Source: Oligoflexus sp.
GTDB lineage: Bacteria; Bdellovibrionota_B; Oligoflexia; Oligoflexales; Oligoflexaceae
Direction of reading: 5' to 3'
Length of the DNA: 64,000 nucleotides
Assembly: GCF_035712445.1 (NCBI RefSeq)
Contig: NZ_DASTAT010000108.1
Location: 54,058-118,057, forward strand
How positions within the stretch are numbered: position 1 is the first letter of the stretch; each line of letters starts with the position of its first letter. Positions 36,445 to 45,320 of this stretch are shown in pieces. Made by a program: the position numbers and the translations under genes. A model generated the notes under the pieces. The model searched no databases. It saw only the letters and a list, made by a program, of their open reading frames with translations, and had not been told where the DNA came from.

Positions 36445-36807
36445 ATGGCGTTGGTTGAAGTCAGGCAGGTATCGAAGCAATTTCAGCAGGGAGAAACGGT
36501 GATTCCCGTGCTGCGTGATCTCAGTTTCGGCGTTGAGGCCGGAGACACCGTGGCCATCGTCGGGCAATCCGGTTGCGGAAAATCCACGAGCGGGAACCTC
36601 GATACCGCCACAGGGGGCAAGGTGATGAATCTTCTCTTCGATGCTGTGACGCAACGCGGCATGAGTCTCATCCTCGTCACGCATGATATGCAGCTGGCGT
36701 CCCGCTGCAAAAAACGTCAGCCTCTGGTTCAGGGCCAACTGCAAACACTCCGCAGCAAACTACTGAGGCTCTGCCGCATGCGAGTCTCGAAGTGCTATCA
36801 GCGATGA
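36445..36807 (+). pseudogene. ABC ATPase (LolD/YbbA-like) with internal deletion
   Basis: 120 codons with a good TAGGAGG start site. The N terminus is normal: VEVRQVSKQFQQGETVIPVL and Walker A GQSGCGKST (40-48). The next residues, SGNLDTATGGKVM, are the D-loop that normally lies about 115 residues later, so the Q-loop, LSGGQ signature and Walker B are gone in one in-frame deletion. The H-loop LILVTHD is still there. It cannot hydrolyse ATP. It lies 28 bases after the tesA-like remnant, the order expected if the two came from one tesA-ybbA locus; the FtsX-like permease that should follow is missing. Confidence 0.75.
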
Positions 36808-37039
36808 TGTGCGCGTCCGGGTTGCTGCGCTCGGATCAGCTTCGATGGTGCCGCGAGCGTTTCGATCGAGGGTTTCGAATCCACAAAAATCGAAGGGGAA
36901 ACTGCGTTAAATTGCTTTCTTCCAAAATCGGAAAGCTCCAAGTTCAGATAAAAATGCCATAGAAATATTCAATTTTCCGTCCGCACCGGTTGATTTCACT
37001 GGCGGAATGCCGAAACCTCTACTGGAGGGGTGAGCTTTC

Positions 37040-40000
37040 ATGTCGCATTCAGCCCTAAGGATTATCGAAGATATAGACCAGACGCCGCGCACCGTTATCT
37101 GTCTCGTTGAGGACAGCGTAAGCGGACAGCGCTATGCGTTTAAGCGTTTGCGAAATCCTTTGCCCAACCCCTATGAATTGGCCCGCTTGCGCCAGGAGTA
37201 TTCCACGCTCCAGGACCTCGATTCCGATCGCATCATCAAAGTCAAAGACTGGGAGCGCCTGGGTGAGCACTACGGCATCCTCATGGAGTTTGTCCCGGCC
37301 AGCAACCTGCAGCGGTATTTGGCGTCCCAGCCGAAGCTCGATCTGGGTGCGAAGCTCAAAGTTGCCGTTGAGATCGCCAAGGCTCTGCTGGACGTTCATC
37401 AAAAATCCATAATCCATCGCGACATCAATCCCCGGAATATCCTGATTCTGCCGGAAAGCCTGACGATCAAACTCATTGATTTTTCGATAGCGACTCAGGT
37501 GCAGTTCGATAGTCTGAGCGGGGAATCCAAGGACAAGGGTTTTGAAGGCTCACTCGCTTACATGTCGCCTGAACAAACGGGACGCATGAACCGCCAGGTG
37601 GATGCGCGCAGTGATCTTTATTCATTCGGAGTCACTTTTTTTGAATTGCTGACCGGCAGCCTGCCTTTTGCTGCTGACGATCTGCTCGGCTATATCCACG
37701 CGCATATCGCGAAAAAGCCTGCGCCAGCCTCGTCTCTAGTGCGTGAGCTTCCGGTGGTCCTGGACCGCGTGCTTCATAAACTTCTGGAAAAGAACGTCGA
37801 GGACCGCTATCAGACCGCGAAAGGACTTCTGGCTGATTTGGAAAACTGCCAGCGGCAGTGGACAGAGACGGGAGACATCCAGGATTTCGAGCTGGGATCC
37901 CAGGATTGGAACGAGATCTTTACGGTCAGCCCCAAGCTCTATGGACGTGAGCGGGAATGCCAGCAGCTATTGAAAGCCTATGATAAAGCCGCCGATGGAA
38001 GCTTTCAGATCGTGGCCGTCGCGGGTCACTCGGGTATTGGCAAGACCTCGCTGATCAAAGCCGTGGATCCCTTGATCGTGGCTCATCGCGGTTTTTTCAT
38101 CAAAGGCAAGTTCGATCAGTTTCAGCGCAATCTCAGCCTGAGCGCGGTGCTGGCTGCCTTCAAGGATCTTGTAGCCCAAACCCTGCTCAGACCTGAACAT
38201 GAAGTGATGCGACTCAAGCAAAGACTCGACGGTGTGCTGGGACCACTGAGCACGGTGATCCTGGATTTGGTGCCGGATTTCAGCGTGCTCCTTCATGCGG
38301 CTGGACCGATTCCTGCCTTGCCTGCTGCAGATGCCAGCCGCCGGACCTTGCGGGCCCTGATGGACGTGCTCCGCGCCTATGGCCTCGAAAACTGTCCTGT
38401 AGCGTTTTTTATGGATGACGTGCAGTGGGCGGATCAGGCCAGTCTGGAATTTATTCGGGAACTCAGTTCGCTACAGAATCTGAAAGAAGTCCTTTTGATT
38501 CTGGCCTATCGGGATAATGAAGTGAGCGTGGCCCATCCTCTGAGTTTGATCTTCGATGATGTGGAAAAAAAATGCCCGATTCGTCGCATTACCATAGGGC
38601 CTTTGTCCGAAGCGGATACGAGGCTTCTGGTCGGGGATGCCGTCCATCGGCATGATGCAGCCAGCGCGGAGCTGGCCCAGTGGATCCAATCCCAGTCGGA
38701 AGGCAACCCCTTCTTTATCACCGAGGTGCTTAAGGATATCGCCCATCGCAACCTGGTCACGTTTGCGAGGGACCGTGGTCACTGGACCTGGAATATCCAG
38801 ACGATTATCAGCCAGCGATCATCGGACAACGTCGTCCAATTCCTTTTGGATCGGATCAACGATCTTCCCGCGAGCTGTACGGATCTGCTTAAAATCGCCT
38901 CGTGTATCGGGCATTCCTTTGATCTTAAATTCCTGGCCGTCCATACGGGATCAACCCCCATTCGTGTTCTTGAACAGCTCATTCCTGCGCTGAATAGGGG
39001 GCTCCTGATCTGTGTAACGGGCGATGTCCCCGTCCTTCTGAATAATAAGGACAAGGACCTTCAGCAGATCATAGAACTGCGCTTTCGACATGACCGCATT
39101 CAGCAGGCCGTCGATTCCATGCTGAAGGTTGAAGATAAAGCCAGCATTCATCTGCAGCTGGCACGGATGACAAAGTCCTTGCCTCAAACCAGGCGAACGA
39201 CAATGGAATTGGCTGCTCATTACTTCGAAGCCAGTTCTCTGATCACCGATCCGGCTGAACGCGATAGCATGCTCGTGGCTTTGAGTGACGCCGCTCAGGT
39301 GGCAAAGCTTTCGAATGCTTATGATAGCGCCTATCGCCTGCTGAACCTGGCGAGACAACTGATGCCCGAATCCTACTGGACGCGGCAGCACGATCTTGCC
39401 TACAGGATCTATAGCAGTTTCTTTGAGGCCACATTCCTGACCTCACGGTTCCAGGAATCCGAACCCTGTGGACTTCTGCTTCTGCAGCACTGCGAGACTT
39501 TGCAGGAAAAAATCGAAACCCTCTATAACCTTTGCTTTCAGTATGCCGTTCAAGGACGTGCCGAGGACTCGCTGAGACTGGGCCGCCAGGCCCTGGGTCT
39601 TCTTGGGGTCAAGATACCGAAAAAGCCCAAGCTCTATCATACCGCGATCAACCTTATGCGCTTTCGTCGTCTTCTGAAGCAGACGAGTTACGAAAATCTA
39701 GTCAATGCACCCGAGATCACCGATCCTCTGAAACGCCTGACCCTGAAAATCATGTTTGAAATGACAGCCGTCGGCGTCAATACCGGCGAGAAGCTCCTGC
39801 TCGGCTTTCTGATCAGCCGGTCGGCGGAGATCGCGATTCGCTATGGCAACTGCCCGGAAAGCGCCTACGCCTTCGTTCTTCAGGCCAGTATTCTGCAGAT
39901 TGCATTCAATGATAATGAAGGGGCGAGGCGCATTGCGCTCACGGGTCTCGCGATCATGGAAAAAATCCCCGGGGTAGCCCTGCGCGGCCGCATTCTCGGT

Positions 40001-43000
40001 TGCTATGCGAATTTTGTTCACAGCTGGCACCTGCCCTCGTCGGAATATGCCGGACATGTGAAGCGCGCTTTGGAAGCTGCGTTTGAAGACGGTGATCTGC
40101 TCTGGATCGCCGCGACCGGGGTTTCCGTCGTGAATGCGACGCGCGGATTGACTTTACAGGAATCGATTCGGGAACAAAGCAAATACCTTCTGATCGTGAG
40201 AAATACGAAGCATCGGGAGTTTATCGAGTTCGGCATGGAAGCTTTGGGCTATATGCTCTGTGTGTCTGGCCAGACCGCAACGCCTGTGTCTTTGTCGTTT
40301 GAAGGCTTCGATGAACAGAAATTCGAAGAAGAGTGTGAAGCCTCACGCTATTCTTTGAACCTGGCCTTCCACTATATGAATAAAGTGGACGTGCAAATGT
40401 CCCAGGAGCAGTGGGTCGAGGCTCGCGCCTACCTTAAGCGCATGGACAGGCACAAGGAATCTCTGAACAGCCTTGTCACGGTTTTTGACTATCATATGTA
40501 TCACTGCCTCCTCATCGCGCAGGAGGCTCAGCATGGGTCCAAAGCTCAAAAATTCGTGGCTGCGACGAGAATCGCGAAGATCCTGCGCTTTGTGAACGCC
40601 TGGGCGGATTATAATCCCGAGAACTTTGAATTCTATCGCCTCTTCCTGACTGCCATTCAGAATAATGTGAAGGATCAGTTCTCGGAAGCCGCGCAAGGTT
40701 TTGAGAAAGCTCTGGCCTCGGTGCGGAAATTCAAGATGATGCGGCAGGAGGCCTTGGTGCTGCAGGTTACCTTCAAGTTCCATCAGAACCGGGGAATCCT
40801 CACAATTGCCAAGGTCTATCTGCAGAAGCTCCTGCATGTTCTGCATGTCTGGGGAGCCAAATCCAGAATAGACTTTTTAAAGAAGAGCTATCCGGAGTTG
40901 ATTGATGATGAGGGCAGTCAGATGCCCGAGACCTATACGGCAACGCTTGCGCCCGCGCGTGGATCTCAAAATTCCCTTCATACGATGGCAGGGCAGTCGA
41001 ATCTGGATATTGATAGCATGAGTCTGATCAAAGCCAGCCAGGTGCTGGTGGGCGAAGTCAGACTGGAAGCCCTGCTGCAAAAAATCGCCGTCACTCTTCT
41101 GGAAAATGCAGGGGCCGACCGTGCCGCCTTGATTTTAGGTCCGAACGCCGAGGGGCGGTACCAGGTGAAATTTGTCCAGCAGGCCGGAGATAGCCAGGTC
41201 TTGATCCTGGAACAGGATCTTGAGACCTGCACAAACCTGTGCCAGAGCCTCGTTCGATCGGTGGCGCGCAGCGGGAAAATCGCGATCATCAGCGATGGTC
41301 CCGCAGCCTCGGAACTGAAAGATGACCCCTATATGCGGAAGGAAAAGCCGCTGTCGCTGCTCTGCGTCCCCATGCGCAATCAAGGGCGCCTCGGCGGTGT
41401 CATCTATCTGGAAAACCGCATCACCCGCGGAGCTTTTACGTCCGATCGCAAGCAGATAGTCGAGGTTCTTGCCACGCAGGCCGCGATGTCGATAGAAAAG
41501 GCTCAGCTCTATAGTCATATGGAGCAGAAGATCGAAGAGCGAACCCGCGATATCCGTTCGATTCTTGCGAACATCCAGCAGGGTATTTTCACGATCAAAG
41601 GCCCCCAGCTGACCGTGGATGATGATTATTCGATCTATCTGGAGACTCTGTTCGAACGCAAGGGTTTGGCCCGCATGTCCATGGAGCAGCTGCTTTTCTC
41701 CCAGTCCAACCTGGATGCGGATCGGAAAGCTTTGGTGAAGAATGTTCTGCTCTCCAGTCTGGGCGAGGATCTTCTGGCATTCGAACTCAATGCCGCGCAT
41801 CTGCCTTTTGAAATGACGATTCATGCGGGTGGAAGCATCAAGCAAATCGAAATGGACTGGCATCCTATTTCAGGGCCTGATAATCGGGTCGCGCAGATTC
41901 TGGTGGCCGTTCGCGATGTCACCACACTGAGGGCCCTGCAGGCCGAGACGACCCGCAGGCAAATGGAGCTTGAGAGAATTGGGGAACTGCTCAGCCAGCC
42001 CGCGCCCCATCTTATCCGCTTTTTTGCAGAGGCCTATCAATTGCTGGAGGAGTGTCTGCAGACTCTTCAGCGCCCTGAAATGGACCCGGCGCTGGGCAGC
42101 CTGAGTCGATCGCTTCATACGCTGAAGGGACTGGCCCGAGGCAATGGTCTTAAGAATCTCTCGGCGGCCGTGCATCATGTCGAAGATGAGCTTGTCCAAC
42201 AAAATGGCGTCAAGGGTTTGCAGGATCTCATAGCCTCCATCCAGTCCTTAAGAAAAGTCCTCGACGAGTACCAGGAGCAGTTTAAAAAACTGGTTCCGGC
42301 GCTGAAGCAGGATGGTCTGGACACCGACGATTATGCTGCTCTGGTGAAAGACCTGTCGAAACTGAGTCAGCTCAATCTGGGCGCGGACATGCAGGCGAGA
42401 ATCCGCTTCTGGCAATCGCGGCTGGCGGGTTCCGATGCGTCTCCACTGGATCAATGGTTGAAGGCCTATCAGCCGAAACTGGCCGAAATCGCAGGAGCCC
42501 TGCACAAGAAAGCCCCGGCTTTGGTCGTCGTGGCTCCGCCTCTCCATCTGTCTGAGTCCGGTGCCCGGACCCTTGAAAGAATTTTAACGCATCTTTTCCA
42601 TAACGCCGTGGATCATGGACTGGAGTCGACGGAAGAGCGAATCAAAATTGGCAAGACCGAGCAGGGGACGCTCACCATTGTTGCGAAGATCGAGCATGAG
42701 CGGTTCATCATGCGATTCGAGGATGATGGCAGAGGGTTGGATCTCGATGGCATTCTGGCGAAAGGCCAGCGCATGGGTCTTTGCTCAGCCGAGGAAAGAA
42801 ATCCAGACAGGATCGCCCAGCTTATCTTTCATCCAGGATTTTCCACGAGCAAGAGCTTGACGGAAATCTCCGGTCGTGGGGTCGGGATGAATGCCGTGGA
42901 AGCGGAAATCAAAGCGGCTGGCGGATCTGTTGAAATTCAGCTGCTGGGAAATCCTGAAGCCCGGTTCCGCCCCTTCGTGTTCGTCATCGAGCTGCCGCAA

Positions 43001-43051
43001 AGCGAGATGCTCGACCCAAAGGATGCTGCCAGCGAACGCAAAGTATCCTAG
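37040..43051 (+). CDS. Hybrid Ser/Thr kinase-AAA ATPase-GAF-Hpt-CheA-like histidine kinase
   Basis: 2003 residues, GGAGGGG nine bases before the ATG. In order: a Hanks-type kinase at 1-265 (Lys35, HRDINPRN at 126-133, and DFS at 147-149 instead of DFG); an AAA-type predicted ATPase from ~310 (Walker A GHSGIGKT, Walker B FFMDDVQWAD); a long helical TPR-like middle (~600-1280); a GAF domain at ~1335-1485; a coiled segment (KIEERTRDIRSIL); an Hpt-like segment with SLHTLKGLARGNG near 1690; and a CheA-type ATPase with FHNAVDHGLESTEERIKIGK, DDGRGLDLDG, HPGFSTSKS and SGRGVGMNAV. Similar multi-domain kinases occur in cyanobacteria and myxobacteria, but most end in HisKA-HATPase; this end is CheA-like. 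No response regulator is nearby. It stands alone. Confidence 0.9.
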   Translation: MSHSALRIIEDIDQTPRTVICLVEDSVSGQRYAFKRLRNPLPNPYELARLRQEYSTLQDLDSDRIIKVKDWERLGEHYGILMEFVPASNLQRYLASQPKLDLGAKLKVAVEIAKALLDVHQKSIIHRDINPRNILILPESLTIKLIDFSIATQVQFDSLSGESKDKGFEGSLAYMSPEQTGRMNRQVDARSDLYSFGVTFFELLTGSLPFAADDLLGYIHAHIAKKPAPASSLVRELPVVLDRVLHKLLEKNVEDRYQTAKGLLADLENCQRQWTETGDIQDFELGSQDWNEIFTVSPKLYGRERECQQLLKAYDKAADGSFQIVAVAGHSGIGKTSLIKAVDPLIVAHRGFFIKGKFDQFQRNLSLSAVLAAFKDLVAQTLLRPEHEVMRLKQRLDGVLGPLSTVILDLVPDFSVLLHAAGPIPALPAADASRRTLRALMDVLRAYGLENCPVAFFMDDVQWADQASLEFIRELSSLQNLKEVLLILAYRDNEVSVAHPLSLIFDDVEKKCPIRRITIGPLSEADTRLLVGDAVHRHDAASAELAQWIQSQSEGNPFFITEVLKDIAHRNLVTFARDRGHWTWNIQTIISQRSSDNVVQFLLDRINDLPASCTDLLKIASCIGHSFDLKFLAVHTGSTPIRVLEQLIPALNRGLLICVTGDVPVLLNNKDKDLQQIIELRFRHDRIQQAVDSMLKVEDKASIHLQLARMTKSLPQTRRTTMELAAHYFEASSLITDPAERDSMLVALSDAAQVAKLSNAYDSAYRLLNLARQLMPESYWTRQHDLAYRIYSSFFEATFLTSRFQESEPCGLLLLQHCETLQEKIETLYNLCFQYAVQGRAEDSLRLGRQALGLLGVKIPKKPKLYHTAINLMRFRRLLKQTSYENLVNAPEITDPLKRLTLKIMFEMTAVGVNTGEKLLLGFLISRSAEIAIRYGNCPESAYAFVLQASILQIAFNDNEGARRIALTGLAIMEKIPGVALRGRILGCYANFVHSWHLPSSEYAGHVKRALEAAFEDGDLLWIAATGVSVVNATRGLTLQESIREQSKYLLIVRNTKHREFIEFGMEALGYMLCVSGQTATPVSLSFEGFDEQKFEEECEASRYSLNLAFHYMNKVDVQMSQEQWVEARAYLKRMDRHKESLNSLVTVFDYHMYHCLLIAQEAQHGSKAQKFVAATRIAKILRFVNAWADYNPENFEFYRLFLTAIQNNVKDQFSEAAQGFEKALASVRKFKMMRQEALVLQVTFKFHQNRGILTIAKVYLQKLLHVLHVWGAKSRIDFLKKSYPELIDDEGSQMPETYTATLAPARGSQNSLHTMAGQSNLDIDSMSLIKASQVLVGEVRLEALLQKIAVTLLENAGADRAALILGPNAEGRYQVKFVQQAGDSQVLILEQDLETCTNLCQSLVRSVARSGKIAIISDGPAASELKDDPYMRKEKPLSLLCVPMRNQGRLGGVIYLENRITRGAFTSDRKQIVEVLATQAAMSIEKAQLYSHMEQKIEERTRDIRSILANIQQGIFTIKGPQLTVDDDYSIYLETLFERKGLARMSMEQLLFSQSNLDADRKALVKNVLLSSLGEDLLAFELNAAHLPFEMTIHAGGSIKQIEMDWHPISGPDNRVAQILVAVRDVTTLRALQAETTRRQMELERIGELLSQPAPHLIRFFAEAYQLLEECLQTLQRPEMDPALGSLSRSLHTLKGLARGNGLKNLSAAVHHVEDELVQQNGVKGLQDLIASIQSLRKVLDEYQEQFKKLVPALKQDGLDTDDYAALVKDLSKLSQLNLGADMQARIRFWQSRLAGSDASPLDQWLKAYQPKLAEIAGALHKKAPALVVVAPPLHLSESGARTLERILTHLFHNAVDHGLESTEERIKIGKTEQGTLTIVAKIEHERFIMRFEDDGRGLDLDGILAKGQRMGLCSAEERNPDRIAQLIFHPGFSTSKSLTEISGRGVGMNAVEAEIKAAGGSVEIQLLGNPEARFRPFVFVIELPQSEMLDPKDAASERKVS

Positions 43052-43054
43052 CCG

Positions 43055-43858
43055 TCAGGATCTTTTCACTCTCATCTTATTCGCAATCTCAAGATCGACC
43101 AGCACCTTGCGCAGGGCCAGTTCGCCTTGCAGGCCGCGCGCCGACCAGCGAAGCGCATTCAGCAGAAGCTTGTCTTTCGCAGCCGCGGGCAGTTCAGAGC
43201 TAAGCTGATCGCCATCAAGCCTGGCCTTGAACATCGTGCAAAGCTCCTCATGGTTTTCCAGGCTCTCGCTCAATAGGTTCAGGCTGGCCCGTGACCAGGC
43301 ATCCGCACCGCCGACCTTCAGCTTCATCAGATCACCAAAACCGGCCTGAGAGCCCATGCGATTCAACTTTAAAATATCAGGGCGAAGCGGCTTTCCATCC
43401 GCTGTCTCCGTCACGGCAAGGGATGGAAGCGGTTCGGGATCCGGCATGCGTATCACACCGAGCTGGCGATCCATCTCTTCATTGGCAATGCGATCCGCCT
43501 CGGCGTTCTCTTCCCGACGAATCCAGCCGATCTGCCAGCGAGCGATCCCGCGCAGGGCCTCCAAGGCTTTTTGCTTCAACTCATCCATGCGGGGATGTTT
43601 GGCCTGCCATTCGCCCGAGACCTGCATGACGACCAGCTTGCTGTCACCAAAAAAATGAACATACGTCAGACCCAGGTCTTTAGCCATGGCAATGCCCATC
43701 AGGAGTCCATGGTACTCGGCTTCATTATTGGTTGCCGATTCCAAAAAAAAGACCCGCTGTTGGCCACCTTGCCAGTCCGAATACGCTGCGCCGGCTGCAG
43801 GGCCGGGATTTCCACGTGATCCACCATCAAAATATATTTTCACGGGATCGAGCGACAT
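43055..43858 (-). CDS. RNase HI-like protein with C-terminal extension
   Basis: 267 residues. RNase H fold with the four acidic residues in place: Asp11 (YFDGGSRGNPG), Glu48 (NNEAEYHGL), Asp72 (GDSKLVV) and Asp122 (REENAEADRIAN). Such single-domain bacterial proteins (reverse-transcriptase-like RNase HI) cleave the RNA of RNA-DNA hybrids. Residues 135-267 form an extra helical region without a known domain. AGGAAG is eight bases before the ATG. Converges tail-to-tail with the giant kinase gene, with only three bases between stops. Confidence 0.85.
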   Translation of the reverse strand: MSLDPVKIYFDGGSRGNPGPAAGAAYSDWQGGQQRVFFLESATNNEAEYHGLLMGIAMAKDLGLTYVHFFGDSKLVVMQVSGEWQAKHPRMDELKQKALEALRGIARWQIGWIRREENAEADRIANEEMDRQLGVIRMPDPEPLPSLAVTETADGKPLRPDILKLNRMGSQAGFGDLMKLKVGGADAWSRASLNLLSESLENHEELCTMFKARLDGDQLSSELPAAAKDKLLLNALRWSARGLQGELALRKVLVDLEIANKMRVKRS

Positions 43859-43978
43859 GCTTGGGCTTCCTTCAATCGAATGGGCGAGTGCTCAGACTAT
43901 CGCAAATTCAAAGAGGAAGCGCGAGGAATTTGCGCTACATCGCTGCATTCTGAGTTAGGGACGCTGTCCAAAGTCTGG

Positions 43979-44620
43979 TCAGATCAAGGGGCGGAGCCAA
44001 TCAAAGAAACCGCGCATGCTCTCAATGCTTCTTCTGACGCTATGGGGATCATCCAGTCCATGATCGCCGTTGGGAACCATCCAGATCCGAAAGCCGTCCT
44101 TCCGCAGAGTATCCACGCGATCACGCGGGGCGCAGGAGTCGGATTCGCCGATCACGAAGACCGTGGATTCCGGGAATTTGCGGAAGCGGTGATATTCTTC
44201 ATCCAGATGAAGCTGGGGGCTCAGGGAGATGATGAGGTTTTTGGGATTGAGTTTCAGGCCGGTATTCAGAGCTTCGGCCAGGATATTGTTGCCGAAGGAA
44301 TAGGCGGCGATGGTCTGCTTGTGTTTGATCGTCTGCTGCGACCAGTCCGTGCAGAGGCGGCTGACGGAGCGGCGCAGAATCGGACGTTTGCTGGCATCGC
44401 TGATGAACTCGGGTTTATAGCCGACGCAGGTGGCGGCGAGGCCGACTTCGAGATGAAGATTGGTGAGATAGTAAAGCCAGGGCCGGTCGTAGCGATAGCC
44501 GCCGCCGCTGAGGACGAGCAGTGATCCGCGTTCCTCTTTGCTGCTGAGCGTTTCCGAAAGAGGATCGACCCCATCATAGCGACTGAAATCCAGACTGATT
44601 TTTTTCATGGCCGTCTTCAC
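43979..44620 (-). CDS. Small alpha/beta-fold hydrolase
   Basis: 213 residues from GTG 44620, whose AAGGAA overlaps the stop of the upstream gene; an ATG at 44608 (MKKISLDFSRYDG) is a possible alternative. Core of an alpha/beta hydrolase: SLLVLSGGGYRYDRPWL, a nucleophile elbow-like TIAAYSFGNNILAEAL (Ser in A-Y-S-F-G-N), an acidic residue in VFVIGESDSCAPRD and a His in VPNGDHGLDDP. It resembles the KANL3/Tex30 and dienelactone-hydrolase group in pattern. Substrate unknown. In an operon with the cNMP-binding protein. Confidence 0.75.
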   Translation of the reverse strand: MKTAMKKISLDFSRYDGVDPLSETLSSKEERGSLLVLSGGGYRYDRPWLYYLTNLHLEVGLAATCVGYKPEFISDASKRPILRRSVSRLCTDWSQQTIKHKQTIAAYSFGNNILAEALNTGLKLNPKNLIISLSPQLHLDEEYHRFRKFPESTVFVIGESDSCAPRDRVDTLRKDGFRIWMVPNGDHGLDDPHSVRRSIESMRGFFDWLRPLI

Positions 44621-44624
44621 GACT

Positions 44625-45173
44625 TTATTCCTTGGTCTTGCGCAGAGCATATTTCCAAAGAAGCTGCTGCGAGCTTATGTAATCCGTATTGAGGACGCGA
44701 AATTTTTCACTGAGGACGGTCGCGCAGTTCTTATAGAACTGGGCTTTGGTTGCATCGCCTTCCCGGTCCAGGAAGCTTTCAAAAAGTCCCGCTTCCAGCG
44801 TGAAAAGATAGGACTGCGCATCGGCCGATACCGTCGCCGATCGCGGCGCCTGATCGAAGAGGCTCAATTCACCGAAGCTGTCACCGGATTTTAAAGTGGC
44901 GAGTCGATGGGCATCGCCGGTAAGAGTGTCGCGCTTATAGACGGACAACTGTCCACCGAGAATAAGGAAAAGACCGCGGGATGGTTCACCCTCGATCACG
45001 GCATGGGCGGATTTTTTTACCACCTGGATACTGCCAAGGCTCCAGATGCGCCTTCTTTGCTCTTTGGAGAAGGTGCGAAAAAGGAAGATCGCAAGCAGCT
45101 GCTCGGCGCCCCAATCGAGGTCCCGATAGAGGTCGATTTGCGGTATCGAGAACGGTTTAGAGAGATCTTCCAT
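44625..45173 (-). CDS. Stand-alone cyclic-nucleotide-binding-domain protein
   Basis: 182 residues. A Crp-like cNMP-binding beta-roll (about 45-165): VIEGEPSRGLFLILGGQLSVYK and SGDSFGELSLFDQAPRSATVSA, with the R-x-A-T of the phosphate-binding cassette conserved. There is no C-terminal HTH; the last helices end at LLWKYALRKTKE, so it is not a DNA-binding regulator but a sensor or adaptor. It precedes the alpha/beta hydrolase gene by five bases and is divergent from the molybdopterin oxidoreductase. An upstream GGAGC ribosome binding site supports the ATG. Confidence 0.85.
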   Translation of the reverse strand: MEDLSKPFSIPQIDLYRDLDWGAEQLLAIFLFRTFSKEQRRRIWSLGSIQVVKKSAHAVIEGEPSRGLFLILGGQLSVYKRDTLTGDAHRLATLKSGDSFGELSLFDQAPRSATVSADAQSYLFTLEAGLFESFLDREGDATKAQFYKNCATVLSEKFRVLNTDYISSQQLLWKYALRKTKE

Positions 45174-45320
45174 GTCTGCTTTGCTCCAGAGTTCAGTCTA
45201 GCAAAGCCCTGAAGGAAAAGAGACGGCACGGTTTTGCCTGGTCCCGCAGCTTTTGGTATTTCCTTGAAATTCATCCGCCATGTGGCAAGATTCAGGCACA
45301 TTTCCTGGAGGGGCCCGATC

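Noticed and set aside
36860-36885. GAGGGTTTCGAATCCAC resembling a tRNA T-loop
   Set aside because: No acceptor stem, D-arm or anticodon arm fits around it; the match is by chance.
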